DNA from: Aliarcobacter vitoriensis
GTDB lineage: Bacteria; Campylobacterota; Campylobacteria; Campylobacterales; Arcobacteraceae
Length of the DNA: 64,000 nt
Direction: 5' to 3'
NCBI RefSeq assembly: GCF_003316695.1
Contig: NZ_PDKB01000004.1
Span: 62,001 to 126,000 of the forward strand
The notes under the pieces were generated by a model. The model did not search any database. It was given only the letters and a program-made list of their open reading frames with translations, and had not been told where the DNA came from. Position numbers and translations under genes: made by a program. Position 1 is the stretch's first letter. Each line of letters opens with the position of its first letter. Shown here piece by piece: positions 26,881-36,293 of this stretch.

Positions 26881-28377
26881 TTAAATATTGTTTATTTTCT
26901 CAAACTCTCCTATAATATCTTCTATATTTTCAGTTCCAACAGATATTCTTAAAAGTTCTATTGGAAGTTTGATTTTTTCTAAAAATTCTCTTCCATTTTG
27001 GCTTGTAATTAAATCATAGTGAGCAAGATAAGTGTAAGGCATAAGAAGTGTAAATTCTGTTCCAAGACTTGGACCTTTTGCAAAATTTAAACTATCATAA
27101 ACTTTTTGAAAATCTTTTTTAAATGTTACAGATATTATCCCACATAAACTATTGTCATCAATCATTAATTTTTCATAATTCTCTTTAAAATCAGGACTTA
27201 AACAGTAAAAAACTTTATCTATAAAAGGAGCATTTTCCAAATAAGAAGCTAGTTTTAAACTATTTTGGCTTATTTTTTTTACTCTTATTTTATAATCTTT
27301 TATTTCTAAAGCCATTCTTTGAATATCTTTTATATATGGTTCATCAGCATACTTAAAAAATTCATTTGAAATATGAGAGATTTTTGAATCTTTATTTAAA
27401 ATAATTGCACCCATCAAAACGTCAGCATTTCCACAAGCAAATTTTGTCAAACTCTCAACATAAATATCAGCAAAAGGATTTAAATCTAAATTATAAGGTG
27501 TTGCAAAAGTTGAATCTACAATGATAGGAATATTGTAAGAGTTGCAAAGTTTTTTTAGTCTTTCTAAATCCACAGTTTGCAAAAGTGGATTTGTAGGAAT
27601 CTCTGTAACTATTGCTGAAACTTTTAGCCCATCTTTTTTTAAAAATTCTTCAAATTCATCAATATTTGTAACATCATGAAAAACTTTACTCTCTTCAAAA
27701 TAGTGTTCAACTATATTTGTTGTATCAAGATATAACCAACCTAGTTGTACTAAAATAGTTCGCCCATTTCTTGCTTGAATATTTTTTATTCCTTTTAGTG
27801 CACAATATATTGAGTTCATTCCAGATGGATTTAAGCAAATATTTTCAACTGGTTGTTTATATGCACTACCTAAAGTTTCAATAACTATATTTTTTGCCTT
27901 ATTTTTATCTTCTAGTTCTTCAATATGAATCTTATTTATAATTCCGACTTTATATAAATAATCCTCAGCTAGTCTTGAAGATAGGTTATATCCTACATGT
28001 TGAATAAATTTTAAAACTTTTTGATATTGTCTTCCTTTTACTACTTTTATAACTCCAAAAGGTTCATTAAATTCAAATTTATTGTGTATAAAATATCTAT
28101 TGCTTACAACTTTAATTGCTTTTTGGCTACTTAAAAGTATAAGTTCATATTCATCTCCTACACTATATTTTTGTTTTAAATAATTAGCTAACTTTTTTAA
28201 ATATGGATGAACTATAAATCTTGGATAAGCAACAGTTATCTTTTCTAAAATTTCTGGTGTTTGCTCTTCATAATCAATCACATCTTGTAGATTTGGCATA
28301 CTTGTAGATACTGCGTGAATATTATTTTGTGGAAGAGTTTGTCCACATGGTATTGGATAAAATTGCTTTTTGTTCAT
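26881..28377 (-). CDS. PLP-dependent cystathionine gamma-synthase-like enzyme with N-terminal extension
   Basis: 498 residues, about 110-150 longer than ordinary Cys/Met-metabolism enzymes. The C-terminal catalytic part has NPSGMNSIYCAL, TEIPTNPLLQTVDL, VDSTFATPYN and the PLP Lys in SLTKFACGNADVLMGA. The N-terminal part (YPRFIVHPYLKKLANYL...) resembles the long type I recall from fungal STR2-like cystathionine gamma-synthases. It directly follows the related 383-residue gene, so the two are likely co-expressed for methionine/cysteine interconversion. Exact reaction not assigned. Confidence 0.75.
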   Translation of the reverse strand: MNKKQFYPIPCGQTLPQNNIHAVSTSMPNLQDVIDYEEQTPEILEKITVAYPRFIVHPYLKKLANYLKQKYSVGDEYELILLSSQKAIKVVSNRYFIHNKFEFNEPFGVIKVVKGRQYQKVLKFIQHVGYNLSSRLAEDYLYKVGIINKIHIEELEDKNKAKNIVIETLGSAYKQPVENICLNPSGMNSIYCALKGIKNIQARNGRTILVQLGWLYLDTTNIVEHYFEESKVFHDVTNIDEFEEFLKKDGLKVSAIVTEIPTNPLLQTVDLERLKKLCNSYNIPIIVDSTFATPYNLDLNPFADIYVESLTKFACGNADVLMGAIILNKDSKISHISNEFFKYADEPYIKDIQRMALEIKDYKIRVKKISQNSLKLASYLENAPFIDKVFYCLSPDFKENYEKLMIDDNSLCGIISVTFKKDFQKVYDSLNFAKGPSLGTEFTLLMPYTYLAHYDLITSQNGREFLEKIKLPIELLRISVGTENIEDIIGEFEKINNI

Positions 28378-29529
28378 CTATTTTACTGCTTGTTTTATAT
28401 CTTCTATTAAATCTTCAACTTCTTCTAAACCAATAGAAAATCGAACTGTACTATCACTTATTCCAATAGCTTTTAACTCCTCTTTTGAGAAACTTGCATG
28501 AGATATTTTTGCAGGAATTTCAACTCTACTATCAGCACTTCCAAATGAACATTTTTCACCAAATATTTTACTGTTTTCTATAAATCTTTCTGCTAATTCA
28601 ACACTTGTAAAATCAGCACAAAAAACTCCAGTCATATATTTCATTTGACTTTTTGCGAGGGCGTGTTGAGGATGATTTTCCAATCCTGGATGAGTTACTT
28701 TTACTATATAGTCTTGATTTTGTAAGAATTTTGCAATTTCTATAGAATTTGCTTCGTGTTCTTTCATTCTTATTTTTAAAGTAGGAATTCCCAAAGAGAT
28801 TAAATATACATCAAATGGATTTTGACTTCTTCCATGTGCATTTGCATAGTAATGGATTTGATTTGCTAACTCTTTTGTTTTTGCAACAATTGCGCCAGCT
28901 ATTACTCCACCATGTCCACTAATATATTTTGTAGTTGAAAATAGACTAAAATCAGCTCCTAAATCTAAAGGTTTTTGACTTATAAAAGTTGCAAGTGAAT
29001 TATCAACAGCAAATAAAGCATTATATTTATGTGATATTGAAGCAATAAGTTTTAAATCTATGATTTTTAACCCTGGATTTGTAGGGCTTTCACATAAAAC
29101 TAAATCAATATTATTTGTTTTTAAAATATGTTCTACCATATCTGTATCATTGAAATCAGCAAAATTTACTTGAATATTATATTTTTCTTTGAATACTTTT
29201 AATAGCCTAAATGTTCCACCATAACAATCAGCTTCTACTAAAATAGATGAATTCGCTTTTAAAACAGTTTCAAAAAGTAAGCTAACCGCTGCTATTCCTG
29301 TATGAGTACATACTGCTCCTGCTCCATTTTCAACAAAGCTGAAAAGATTTTCCAATGTTTCTCTTGTTGGATTATCACTTCTTGTATAATCGTATATTTT
29401 TTCACCTTTTTGTTTTTTTAAATCAAATGTCGCAGTGTTATATATAGGAAAATGAGAAGCTCCTGCAATATCTTCAAAAGGAGCAAATTGTGTTTGATGG
29501 CATATTTTTGTTTGTATATTTTCTTTCAT
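28378..29529 (-). CDS. Trans-sulfuration PLP enzyme (MetB/MetC type)
   Basis: 383 residues of the Cys/Met metabolism family. YDYTRSDNPTRETLE, THTGIAAVSLLF, CESPTNPGLKIIDL, AVDNSLATF and the PLP Lys in STTKYISGHGGVIAG are all present. The family includes cystathionine gamma-synthase, beta-lyase and gamma-lyase, which cannot be separated by eye. It abuts the 498-residue homologue. Confidence 0.86.
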   Translation of the reverse strand: MKENIQTKICHQTQFAPFEDIAGASHFPIYNTATFDLKKQKGEKIYDYTRSDNPTRETLENLFSFVENGAGAVCTHTGIAAVSLLFETVLKANSSILVEADCYGGTFRLLKVFKEKYNIQVNFADFNDTDMVEHILKTNNIDLVLCESPTNPGLKIIDLKLIASISHKYNALFAVDNSLATFISQKPLDLGADFSLFSTTKYISGHGGVIAGAIVAKTKELANQIHYYANAHGRSQNPFDVYLISLGIPTLKIRMKEHEANSIEIAKFLQNQDYIVKVTHPGLENHPQHALAKSQMKYMTGVFCADFTSVELAERFIENSKIFGEKCSFGSADSRVEIPAKISHASFSKEELKAIGISDSTVRFSIGLEEVEDLIEDIKQAVK

Positions 29530-29646
29530 AAGTTTTTTAAATCCCTTAATTTTTTGGCAAATTGTACCAAAACTTATTTAATATAATTTGATAGAAAATT
29601 TGGTATAAATATAGATAAAATATTGACTAAGATTAAAGGATAAGAT

Positions 29647-29814
29647 ATGTTTAAAAGTATATTATTAGTTATATTGATAATTTTATTTCAAGGTTGTGCT
29701 ACTTGGAGTGGAGTAAAACAAGATAGTAAAACAGCATGGAAAGCTACAAAAGATACATCAAGTGAAGCTTATCAAGGAGTTAAAAAATCAATTCATGAAG
29801 CAACAGCTGATTGA
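29647..29814 (+). CDS. 55-residue entericidin-like lipoprotein
   Basis: MFKSILLVILIILFQGCATW is a lipoprotein signal with lipobox FQGC (Cys17), followed by a short amphipathic polar helix rich in Lys, Thr and Ser. AAAGGAT precedes the ATG by seven bases. Size and plan resemble entericidin/small outer-membrane lipoproteins. It ends one base before the stop of the convergent ligase. Confidence 0.75.
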   Translation: MFKSILLVILIILFQGCATWSGVKQDSKTAWKATKDTSSEAYQGVKKSIHEATAD

Positions 29815-30618
29815 TTATTCTTTTTGTCTAACTCTTAAAAAAGAAGCAAACTTTGGTTTTCCATTTTTTGTTAAATCATAATATTTAAAAGTTACAAAAC
29901 TTCCAATTTTGGGTGGATTTTCTCTATCTTTATTCGAAAATCCATTTCCTAGATTAAATTCAACACCATTTTTTAGTCTAACTTTTAAACTTTTTAAACT
30001 TCCATCTTTTCTAAAATTTTGAAAAATTACTTCAGCTTCATCATCAAAAAACTTTTTTACTTTTAAAACATTTTCACTTCTTCCACTAAAATAGTTCAAA
30101 GTATAGTTTTTGAGTATTACTCCTTCTCCATTTTTTGCTAAAACTTCATCTAAAAATATATTTAATTCATGTTTACTATTTATCTTTTTTTGTGGAATTA
30201 TTTTTATAAATTTATTTGGATTATCTTTTAACCAATTTTCTAAAAAATCAAGTCGTTCTTTAAAATCACCTTTTACATTTGGTATTTCAAAAATATTATA
30301 TGTAATATTTTTCCATTCAATAGGTTCTTTTTGACTTAATACTGTACTTTGGATATTTTCAAAATCATTTTGCTTTGTAAAAAGTTCACCATCAAGTTCA
30401 AATGGAGGAAAATTTTGAGTAAACCAAAGTGGAGCAAAAATTTTATTGCCATTTTTAGTTTGTAACTCTTTTCCACTCCAATATGCTCTAATTCCATCTA
30501 ATTTTTCACTCATATAGTAGTTGTTAATATTGTGTTTTCTTTCATCATATATAGTTGCTTTTTGTAAGTCTATTGCAAATGTGTAAATAGATAATATAAA
30601 AATAAGAATAAGTTTCAT
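29815..30618 (-). CDS. Periplasmic ATP-dependent DNA ligase (Lig E type)
   Basis: 267 residues with a signal peptide (KLILIFILSIYTFA), then a minimal nucleotidyltransferase plus OB-fold. Motif I with the adenylated Lys is SEKLDGIRAYW; other motifs are FELDGELF, GEGVILKN and VLKVKKFFDDEAEV. No zinc finger or BRCT domain, so it is not the replicative NAD ligase. Lig E-type enzymes occur in competent proteobacteria, including Campylobacter, and are thought to act on incoming DNA outside the cytoplasm. Confidence 0.87.
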   Translation of the reverse strand: MKLILIFILSIYTFAIDLQKATIYDERKHNINNYYMSEKLDGIRAYWSGKELQTKNGNKIFAPLWFTQNFPPFELDGELFTKQNDFENIQSTVLSQKEPIEWKNITYNIFEIPNVKGDFKERLDFLENWLKDNPNKFIKIIPQKKINSKHELNIFLDEVLAKNGEGVILKNYTLNYFSGRSENVLKVKKFFDDEAEVIFQNFRKDGSLKSLKVRLKNGVEFNLGNGFSNKDRENPPKIGSFVTFKYYDLTKNGKPKFASFLRVRQKE

Positions 30619-30735
30619 AGTAGCTCTTTATCTGAAATATAGGATTATATTTGCTTTATTCTTAAAAATTATCATAAAAACATAATAATTATTTGGTTAA
30701 AATGAACCGACTTTATATTATACAAAGGATAAAAT

Positions 30736-31293
30736 TTGGGGCAAGATGTAGTTTTAAATGAGAAAGATAAGAAAATTTTATTAGATAGTATAAGAAGTGT
30801 ACCAGATTTTCCCAAAGCTGGGATAATTTTTAAAGATATTACAACTTTGTTAAACGATAAAGATGCTTTTGAACTTTTAATGAATCATTTAGAAAATAGA
30901 TATAAATCTTATAATTTAGATTTTATTGCAGGAATTGAATCAAGAGGATTTATTTTTGCGGCAGCGTTAGCTACACGACTTAAAATAGGTTTTGTTCCAG
31001 TGCGAAAAAAAGGTAAATTACCTAGTACAACAGTTTGTGAGAAATATGAGTTAGAGTATGGATTTGATGAAGTAGAGATTCATTTAGATGCTTTTAATGA
31101 TAAAAAAAATGCAAGGGTTTTATTATTAGATGATTTAATTGTAAGTGGTGGTACTGCATATGCGAGTGCAAATTTAATACAAAAATTAAATGTTTCTTTA
31201 GTTGAAAGTTGTTTTTTGATGAATTTTACAGTTTTAGATGGAAAAGAAAAGTTGAGTAAATTAGTACCAGTTTATTCAGTTTTAGAGATTTAA
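30736..31293 (+). CDS. apt: Adenine phosphoribosyltransferase
   Basis: Salvages adenine to AMP with PRPP. 185 residues with [29 protein letters not shown] and the PRPP-binding [14 protein letters not shown]. The only suitable start is a TTG at 30736, eight bases after AAAGG. Followed within 12 bases by trpB. Confidence 0.94.
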   Translation: MGQDVVLNEKDKKILLDSIRSVPDFPKAGIIFKDITTLLNDKDAFELLMNHLENRYKSYNLDFIAGIESRGFIFAAALATRLKIGFVPVRKKGKLPSTTVCEKYELEYGFDEVEIHLDAFNDKKNARVLLLDDLIVSGGTAYASANLIQKLNVSLVESCFLMNFTVLDGKEKLSKLVPVYSVLEI

Positions 31294-31304
31294 GGAAAGT
31301 TTTT

Positions 31305-32516
31305 ATGAGTGATTATATTCCAAAAAAAAGTATTTTTGATCCAAACGAAAAAGGTGAATTTGGTGGTGTTTTTGGTGGGCAATATGTTCCAGAAACTTTG
31401 ATGCCAGTTTTAAAAGATTTAGAAGAAGCATATAAAAAATATAGATTTGATAAAGATTTTTGGGCAGAAGTAAATTATTTATTAAAAGATTATGTAGGAC
31501 GAGAGAATCCTTTGTATTTTGCCAAAAATATAAGTGAAGAACTAGAAGCAAAAATTTATTTAAAAAGAGAAGATTTAAATCACACTGGAGCTCATAAAGT
31601 AAATAATGTAATAGCTCAAGGTTTATTAGCAAAAAAAATGGGGAAAACAAAAGTTATTGCTGAAACTGGAGCTGGACAGCATGGAGTTGCAACAGCAACT
31701 ATTGCTGCACTTATGGGACTTGAATGTACAGTTTTTATGGGTGCAAAAGATGTTCAAAGGCAAGAATTAAATGTTTTTAGAATGAAACTTTTAGGTGCAA
31801 AAGTAGTAGCAGTTGAAAGTGGAAGTAAAACTTTAAAAGATGCTATGAATGATGCTATTAGATATTGGGTTACAAATGCAAGAGATACTTTTTATATAAT
31901 TGGAACTATTGCAGGTCCGCATCCATATCCTATGATGGTTCGAGATTTTCAAGCAATTATTGGATATGAAGCAAGAAAGCAGATATTAGAAAAAGAACAA
32001 AAACTACCTGATTATGTAGTTGCATGTATTGGTGGTGGTTCAAATGCTATTGGTATGTTTTCACATTTTTTAGAAGATAAAAGTGTTACTTGTGTTGGTA
32101 TTGAAGCAGGTGGTTTAGGACTTGATACACCAAAACATGGTAGTTGTTTAGCACTTGGAAGTCCTGGAATACTTCATGGTCAATGTTCATATTTATTGCA
32201 AGATGAAGATGGACAGGTTTTAGAAGCTCACAGTATAAGTGCTGGACTTGATTATCCTGGTGTTGGACCAGAACACTCATTTCATAAAGATAACAAAAGT
32301 GTAATTTATGACAATATAACTGATAAAGAAGCTTTAGAAGCTTTTGTATGGTTAAGTCAAAAAGAAGGAATAATACCAGCTTTTGAGTCTTCTCATGCTA
32401 TTGCATATTTGAAAAAAGCTCAAGAGAAAATAAAAGGAAAAACAATCATTGTATGTTTATCTGGACGAGGTGATAAAGATATGATTCAAGCAAAAAGCTT
32501 ACTAAATTTTGATTAA
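31305..32516 (+). CDS. trpB: Tryptophan synthase beta chain
   Basis: Condenses indole and serine to tryptophan. 403 residues with [11 protein letters not shown], the PLP Lys in [24 protein letters not shown] and [10 protein letters not shown]. TrpB1-type length. It is in an operon with apt, dedA and pepA, not with other trp genes; trpE is at 59460 and trpA is not in the window. Confidence 0.96.
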   Translation: MSDYIPKKSIFDPNEKGEFGGVFGGQYVPETLMPVLKDLEEAYKKYRFDKDFWAEVNYLLKDYVGRENPLYFAKNISEELEAKIYLKREDLNHTGAHKVNNVIAQGLLAKKMGKTKVIAETGAGQHGVATATIAALMGLECTVFMGAKDVQRQELNVFRMKLLGAKVVAVESGSKTLKDAMNDAIRYWVTNARDTFYIIGTIAGPHPYPMMVRDFQAIIGYEARKQILEKEQKLPDYVVACIGGGSNAIGMFSHFLEDKSVTCVGIEAGGLGLDTPKHGSCLALGSPGILHGQCSYLLQDEDGQVLEAHSISAGLDYPGVGPEHSFHKDNKSVIYDNITDKEALEAFVWLSQKEGIIPAFESSHAIAYLKKAQEKIKGKTIIVCLSGRGDKDMIQAKSLLNFD

Positions 32517-32524
32517 GGATTAAG

Positions 32525-33226
32525 ATGAGAGAACTATTTTTAAAAATTCAGCCTTATACAGGAAAAATTTTTGCAGTAGGATTGATAACATTTTTATCTT
32601 TTCTAGCATACAATTTATATAATGCGCCCGTTGAAGGAATAGAAGAAAAGTTTATATATTTATTAAAACAATATGGATATATAATACTTTTTGTGTGGAG
32701 TATGCTTGAAGGTGAAATGGGTCTTATTATGGCTGGTCTTTTAAGTCACGATGGTTCTATGAATGTTCTCTTGGCTATTTTTGTAGCTGGACTTGGTGGA
32801 TTTGCTGGAGATCAAGTATATTTTTATATTGGAAGATTTAATAAAACATCTGTTTTAAAAAGATTAAGAGGGCAAAGAAGAAAGTTCGCATTTGCACATC
32901 TTTTATTGAAAAAACACGGTTGGCCAATAATTTTTACTCAAAGATATATGTATGGTATGAGAACAATTATTCCAATTTCAATAGGTTTGACAAGATATGA
33001 TGCAAGAAAATTTGCTTTTATAAACCTTATTTCTGCATGGTGCTGGGCAGCAATTACTATAGTTCCTGTTTGGTATTTTGGAGATCAGATTATGGTTGTT
33101 CTTCATTGGGCAAAAGAACATTGGTACATGGCTATTCCATTGGCTATTATTTTGGGTGGGGGAATAATTTATTATTTTAATAAAGCAACGAAAAAAATTG
33201 AAAAGAGGGTAAGAGATGAAGATTAA
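32525..33226 (+). CDS. DedA-family membrane protein
   Basis: 233-residue DedA/Tvp38-type protein with several spans. EGEMGLIMAGLLSH, FAGDQVYFYIGRF and FTQRYMYGMRTIIPISIG match the family motifs for re-entrant loops. DedA proteins are implicated in undecaprenyl-phosphate or lipid flipping and proton-motive-force maintenance. Its last 11 bases overlap pepA. Confidence 0.88.
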   Translation: MRELFLKIQPYTGKIFAVGLITFLSFLAYNLYNAPVEGIEEKFIYLLKQYGYIILFVWSMLEGEMGLIMAGLLSHDGSMNVLLAIFVAGLGGFAGDQVYFYIGRFNKTSVLKRLRGQRRKFAFAHLLLKKHGWPIIFTQRYMYGMRTIIPISIGLTRYDARKFAFINLISAWCWAAITIVPVWYFGDQIMVVLHWAKEHWYMAIPLAIILGGGIIYYFNKATKKIEKRVRDED

Positions 33227-34643
33227 TATTGTAGAACTTAATAAAAATAAAGATTTTGATTTAGAGATAGTTTTTATAAATAGTTTAGAGGAAATTATTG
33301 ATAGCAAAGATAAAAATACTTTAGAACAATTAGAATTTAAAGCAAAAGATGAAGTATCAACTATTTTGGTTGAAAGTAAAAAAATATATGTTGGATTTGA
33401 AGAGTATAGTTATGATTCTTTAGCTATTTCAATAGCAACAGCAGTTAAAAAATTTAAATCTACAAAATTTAAAAGTGCAAAAATTGTTTTAAATACTAAA
33501 TTAGAAGAAAATTTTAAAGCTTTAGTTGAAGGTGCAGTTTTAGGAAATTATAGTTTTGATACTTATAAAAGTGAAAAAAATATAAAAAAACAAGAGTTGT
33601 TTTTTGTTGTTGAAGAAAAAAACTCTAATTTAAATGCGATTTTAAAAGAATCATTGACTATATCAAAAGCTGTAAATATAGCAAGAGATATGGTAAATAC
33701 TTCGCCAGCTGATTTTTATCCAGAAATTTTTGTAAAAGAAGCACAAAAGATAGCAAAAGATTTAGAACTTGATTGTGAAGTTTATGGAGAAAAATATCTT
33801 GAAAAAAACAATATGATGGCAATGCATAGTGTTGGTCGTGCTTCTGTCCATGAATCACATTTGATCCACTTGAAATATAAGCCAAAAAAAGCACTAAAAA
33901 AAGTTGTTTTGGTCGGTAAAGGATTAACTTATGATAGTGGAGGATTGTCTTTAAAACCAAGTGATTTTATGGTTACAATGAAAGCTGATAAATCTGGCGC
34001 AGTTGCTGTTTTAAATAGTATAAAAGTAATTGCTGAATTAAAACTACCAATAGAAGTACATGCAATTATTGGAGCAGTTGAAAATATGATAGGTGGAAAT
34101 GCTTATAAACCAGATGATATTTTAAAAGCAAAGAATGGTAAAACAATAGAAGTTAGAAATACTGATGCTGAAGGAAGATTGGTTCTTGCAGATTGTCTTT
34201 GTTATGCACAAGATACAATAAAAAATATAGATTATATTTTAGATTTTGCTACATTAACTGGAGCTTGTGTAGTTGGTCTTGGAGAGTATACAACTGGAAT
34301 TATGGGAAATAATGAAAGCTTAAAACAACAAGCTTTGAATTCTTGCCAAAATTCAGGTGAATATGCTACTAAATTAGATTTCAATAGATATTTAAAAAAA
34401 TGTATCAAATCTGAAATAGCGGATGTTTGTAATATTTCAAATACTAGATATGGTGGAGCAATAACTGCTGGAATGTTTTTAGATAACTTTATTTATGAAG
34501 AAAATAAAAATAAATGGATACATTTTGATATCGCTGGACCTGCTTTTGTAGAAAAACCTTGGGGGTACAATCCATATGGAGCAAGTGGTACAGGTGTAAG
34601 AATGGCTGTACAGTTTGTTAAAGATTTAGTAGAAAAAGTGTAG
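33216..34643 (+). CDS. pepA: Leucyl aminopeptidase
   Basis: 475-residue M17 dimetal peptidase. VGKGLTYDSGGLSLKPS, MKADKSGAVAVL and NTDAEGRLVLADCL hold the metal ligands and catalytic residues. Cytosolic, removes N-terminal amino acids; PepA of E. coli also binds DNA, which is not tested here. AGAGGG precedes the ATG. Ends inside a terminator hairpin. Confidence 0.95.
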   Translation: MKINIVELNKNKDFDLEIVFINSLEEIIDSKDKNTLEQLEFKAKDEVSTILVESKKIYVGFEEYSYDSLAISIATAVKKFKSTKFKSAKIVLNTKLEENFKALVEGAVLGNYSFDTYKSEKNIKKQELFFVVEEKNSNLNAILKESLTISKAVNIARDMVNTSPADFYPEIFVKEAQKIAKDLELDCEVYGEKYLEKNNMMAMHSVGRASVHESHLIHLKYKPKKALKKVVLVGKGLTYDSGGLSLKPSDFMVTMKADKSGAVAVLNSIKVIAELKLPIEVHAIIGAVENMIGGNAYKPDDILKAKNGKTIEVRNTDAEGRLVLADCLCYAQDTIKNIDYILDFATLTGACVVGLGEYTTGIMGNNESLKQQALNSCQNSGEYATKLDFNRYLKKCIKSEIADVCNISNTRYGGAITAGMFLDNFIYEENKNKWIHFDIAGPAFVEKPWGYNPYGASGTGVRMAVQFVKDLVEKV

Positions 34644-34661
34644 TTATTAACTACACTTTTT
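34633..34661. terminator. Terminator at pepA/tonB junction
   Basis: 13-bp perfect stem AAAAAGTGTAGTT / AACTACACTTTTT with a 3-base loop. It includes the pepA stop codon and lies 9 bases from the convergent tonB stop, so it can act on both strands. Confidence 0.88.
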
Positions 34662-34669
34662 AATATTTT

Positions 34670-35341
34670 TTATTGAATTTGATAATCTACAGGAATAGTT
34701 ATATTCCAAACTTCTCTATCTAACTCATCAGGTATTGGTTCAAACATAGCAATTTTAATTAATAATTCTAATGTTGCTTCATCTAATTTATCAAATTTAG
34801 ATTTTTTAACTATTTTTACATTTTTTACATGACCTTTTTTAAATACATCAAAATTAACTTCAACTTTTCCTGTCTGATTTAATCTCTTTGCTACTCTTGG
34901 ATACTCTTTATGTTTTTCAACTTTTGCTTTAACTTTAGCTAAATAAATATTTTCCAAATTTTGTGTTTGAGCAGGATTTACATTTTTCTTAATAGGAACA
35001 TCTGCAACAGGAACTTCTTGTTGTACAGGAGCTGCTTCTACAACCTTCTCAACAGGTTTTTCTATAGGTTTTTGTTCTTTTTTTGGTTTTTTAGGCTTAG
35101 GAGGGACTTTTACGGGTGTTGGTTTCTCAACAACTGGCTCTGGTTCAGGTTCAGGCTCTGGTGGAGTCGGCTCTGGTTCAGGTGGAGGAGCCATTTCTAT
35201 TGTTGCTAAAGAGATTGTTGTAACCTCTTCAGTTGCTTTATCTGTTATAACAAAAGCATTCGCAAAAACAAAAAATGCAAAAAATCCAACTATTGCATAA
35301 GTTATACTTGTAATTATGAATGAACTTTGGTATCTATTCAT
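34670..35341 (-). CDS. tonB: Energy transducer TonB
   Basis: 223 residues. N-terminal anchor (about 10-28), a long Pro/Glu/Lys-rich stretch (about 48-100) spanning the periplasm, then the C-terminal TonB domain with YPRVAKRLNQTGKVEVNFDV. Transfers proton-motive energy to outer-membrane receptors, mainly for iron. Last gene of exbB-exbD-tonB; a Fur-box-like site precedes exbB. Confidence 0.93.
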   Translation of the reverse strand: MNRYQSSFIITSITYAIVGFFAFFVFANAFVITDKATEEVTTISLATIEMAPPPEPEPTPPEPEPEPEPVVEKPTPVKVPPKPKKPKKEQKPIEKPVEKVVEAAPVQQEVPVADVPIKKNVNPAQTQNLENIYLAKVKAKVEKHKEYPRVAKRLNQTGKVEVNFDVFKKGHVKNVKIVKKSKFDKLDEATLELLIKIAMFEPIPDELDREVWNITIPVDYQIQ

Positions 35342-35344
35342 TTT

Positions 35345-35722
35345 TTACTTCTTTGTCACTATTGAAATATTTGAGTATGTATTTTTTTTCAGCATATCTA
35401 ATATATTTACAAATGATTCAAATTTTGTATTTTTATCTGTATGTATATGTACAGGTGTTTCTACAGATTTTTGTAAAATTTGTTTTTCTAATTCTTCAAG
35501 TACAATAGGAGTATCTTCTAAGAAAAACTCACCGTTTTCATTTATTACTATCACTATTTCTTTATCTGGTTTAAGTTGTTCTGCACTACTAGAATTTGGC
35601 AAAGCAACAGGGATAATACCTCTTGTAATAAATGTTGAAGTTAATAAAACTATGGCTAACAGTACAAGTAAAACGTCAATAAACGGAATTACATTTATTG
35701 AATCATATTTCTGTAGCTTCAT
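35345..35722 (-). CDS. exbD: ExbD/TolR-family biopolymer transport protein
   Basis: 125 residues from the ATG at 35722, which has GGAG seven bases before it; a GTG six bases earlier is less well placed. One N-terminal span with the functional Asp in IPFIDVLLVLLAIVL. Partners ExbB and TonB. Its 5' end overlaps the exbB 3' end by 20 bases. Confidence 0.92.
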   Translation of the reverse strand: MKLQKYDSINVIPFIDVLLVLLAIVLLTSTFITRGIIPVALPNSSSAEQLKPDKEIVIVINENGEFFLEDTPIVLEELEKQILQKSVETPVHIHTDKNTKFESFVNILDMLKKNTYSNISIVTKK

Positions 35723-36134
35723 AATCACTCTCCAAAACTTCTGCTGATCTTCCTAAAATATTATACATAACCATTGAAACTATAGCAACCACAAGTCCAA
35801 CAGCAGTTGCTTTTAATGCTAAAGCTAAACTTTCCATAATTTTGGCTGCATCAATTTCTCCACTTCCCATTGTCATAAATGTAAGCATAATAGCCAAAAC
35901 AGTTCCTAATAATCCAATATAAGGAGCATTTGATGCAATTGTTCCAATGATAGTTAAGTGTTTTGTTAAAGCCACATCCAAAGCTTTTTTAGTTTTATAT
36001 GTTTTTACATCAATCTTTTTATAAAATAGTACTCTTTCTACAAAAAAGAAGAATGCAACAAAGCTCATTACAACAAGTAAAGCTATAACTCCATAATCAA
36101 CTAAATGCTTTAGTGTCTCTATATTTTCCATCAT
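35703..36134 (-). CDS. exbB: ExbB/TolQ-family proton channel
   Basis: 143-residue short ExbB with three spans and the conserved GTIASNAPYIGLLGTVLAIMLTF and ALALKATAVGLVVAIVSMVMYN helices. First gene of the TonB operon. AAGGA is before two adjacent ATGs. The short form (about 140-150 residues) is common in Campylobacterota. Confidence 0.92.
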   Translation of the reverse strand: MMENIETLKHLVDYGVIALLVVMSFVAFFFFVERVLFYKKIDVKTYKTKKALDVALTKHLTIIGTIASNAPYIGLLGTVLAIMLTFMTMGSGEIDAAKIMESLALALKATAVGLVVAIVSMVMYNILGRSAEVLESDYEATEI

Positions 36135-36194
36135 AATTTTTTTCCTTTACGCTAAAATTTTTGTAATTATAATCAAAAAACTTTAATTTTATAT

Positions 36195-36212
36195 TAATGA
36201 TAACTATCATAA
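36195..36212. promoter_or_regulatory. Putative Fur box between exbB and the TolC-like gene
   Basis: ATGATAACTATCAT (36197-36210) is a perfect 6-2-6 palindrome similar to half-sites of the classical GATAAT-rich Fur consensus. It lies 63 bases before exbB and 82 before the divergent exporter operon. The consensus match is by eye. Confidence 0.5.
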
Positions 36213-36293
36213 TGTAAGGATGAATTAAAAATTTGTTAAAATACCGTTAAAAATCAAAACTTATAATTCCACATCAAAATTTAAGGACAAAAA

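Noticed and set aside
34961-35209. Plus-strand ORF rich in Arg, Trp and Phe
   Set aside because: It is the antisense of the Pro/Glu/Lys repeat in tonB; the composition follows from that and it has no RBS.
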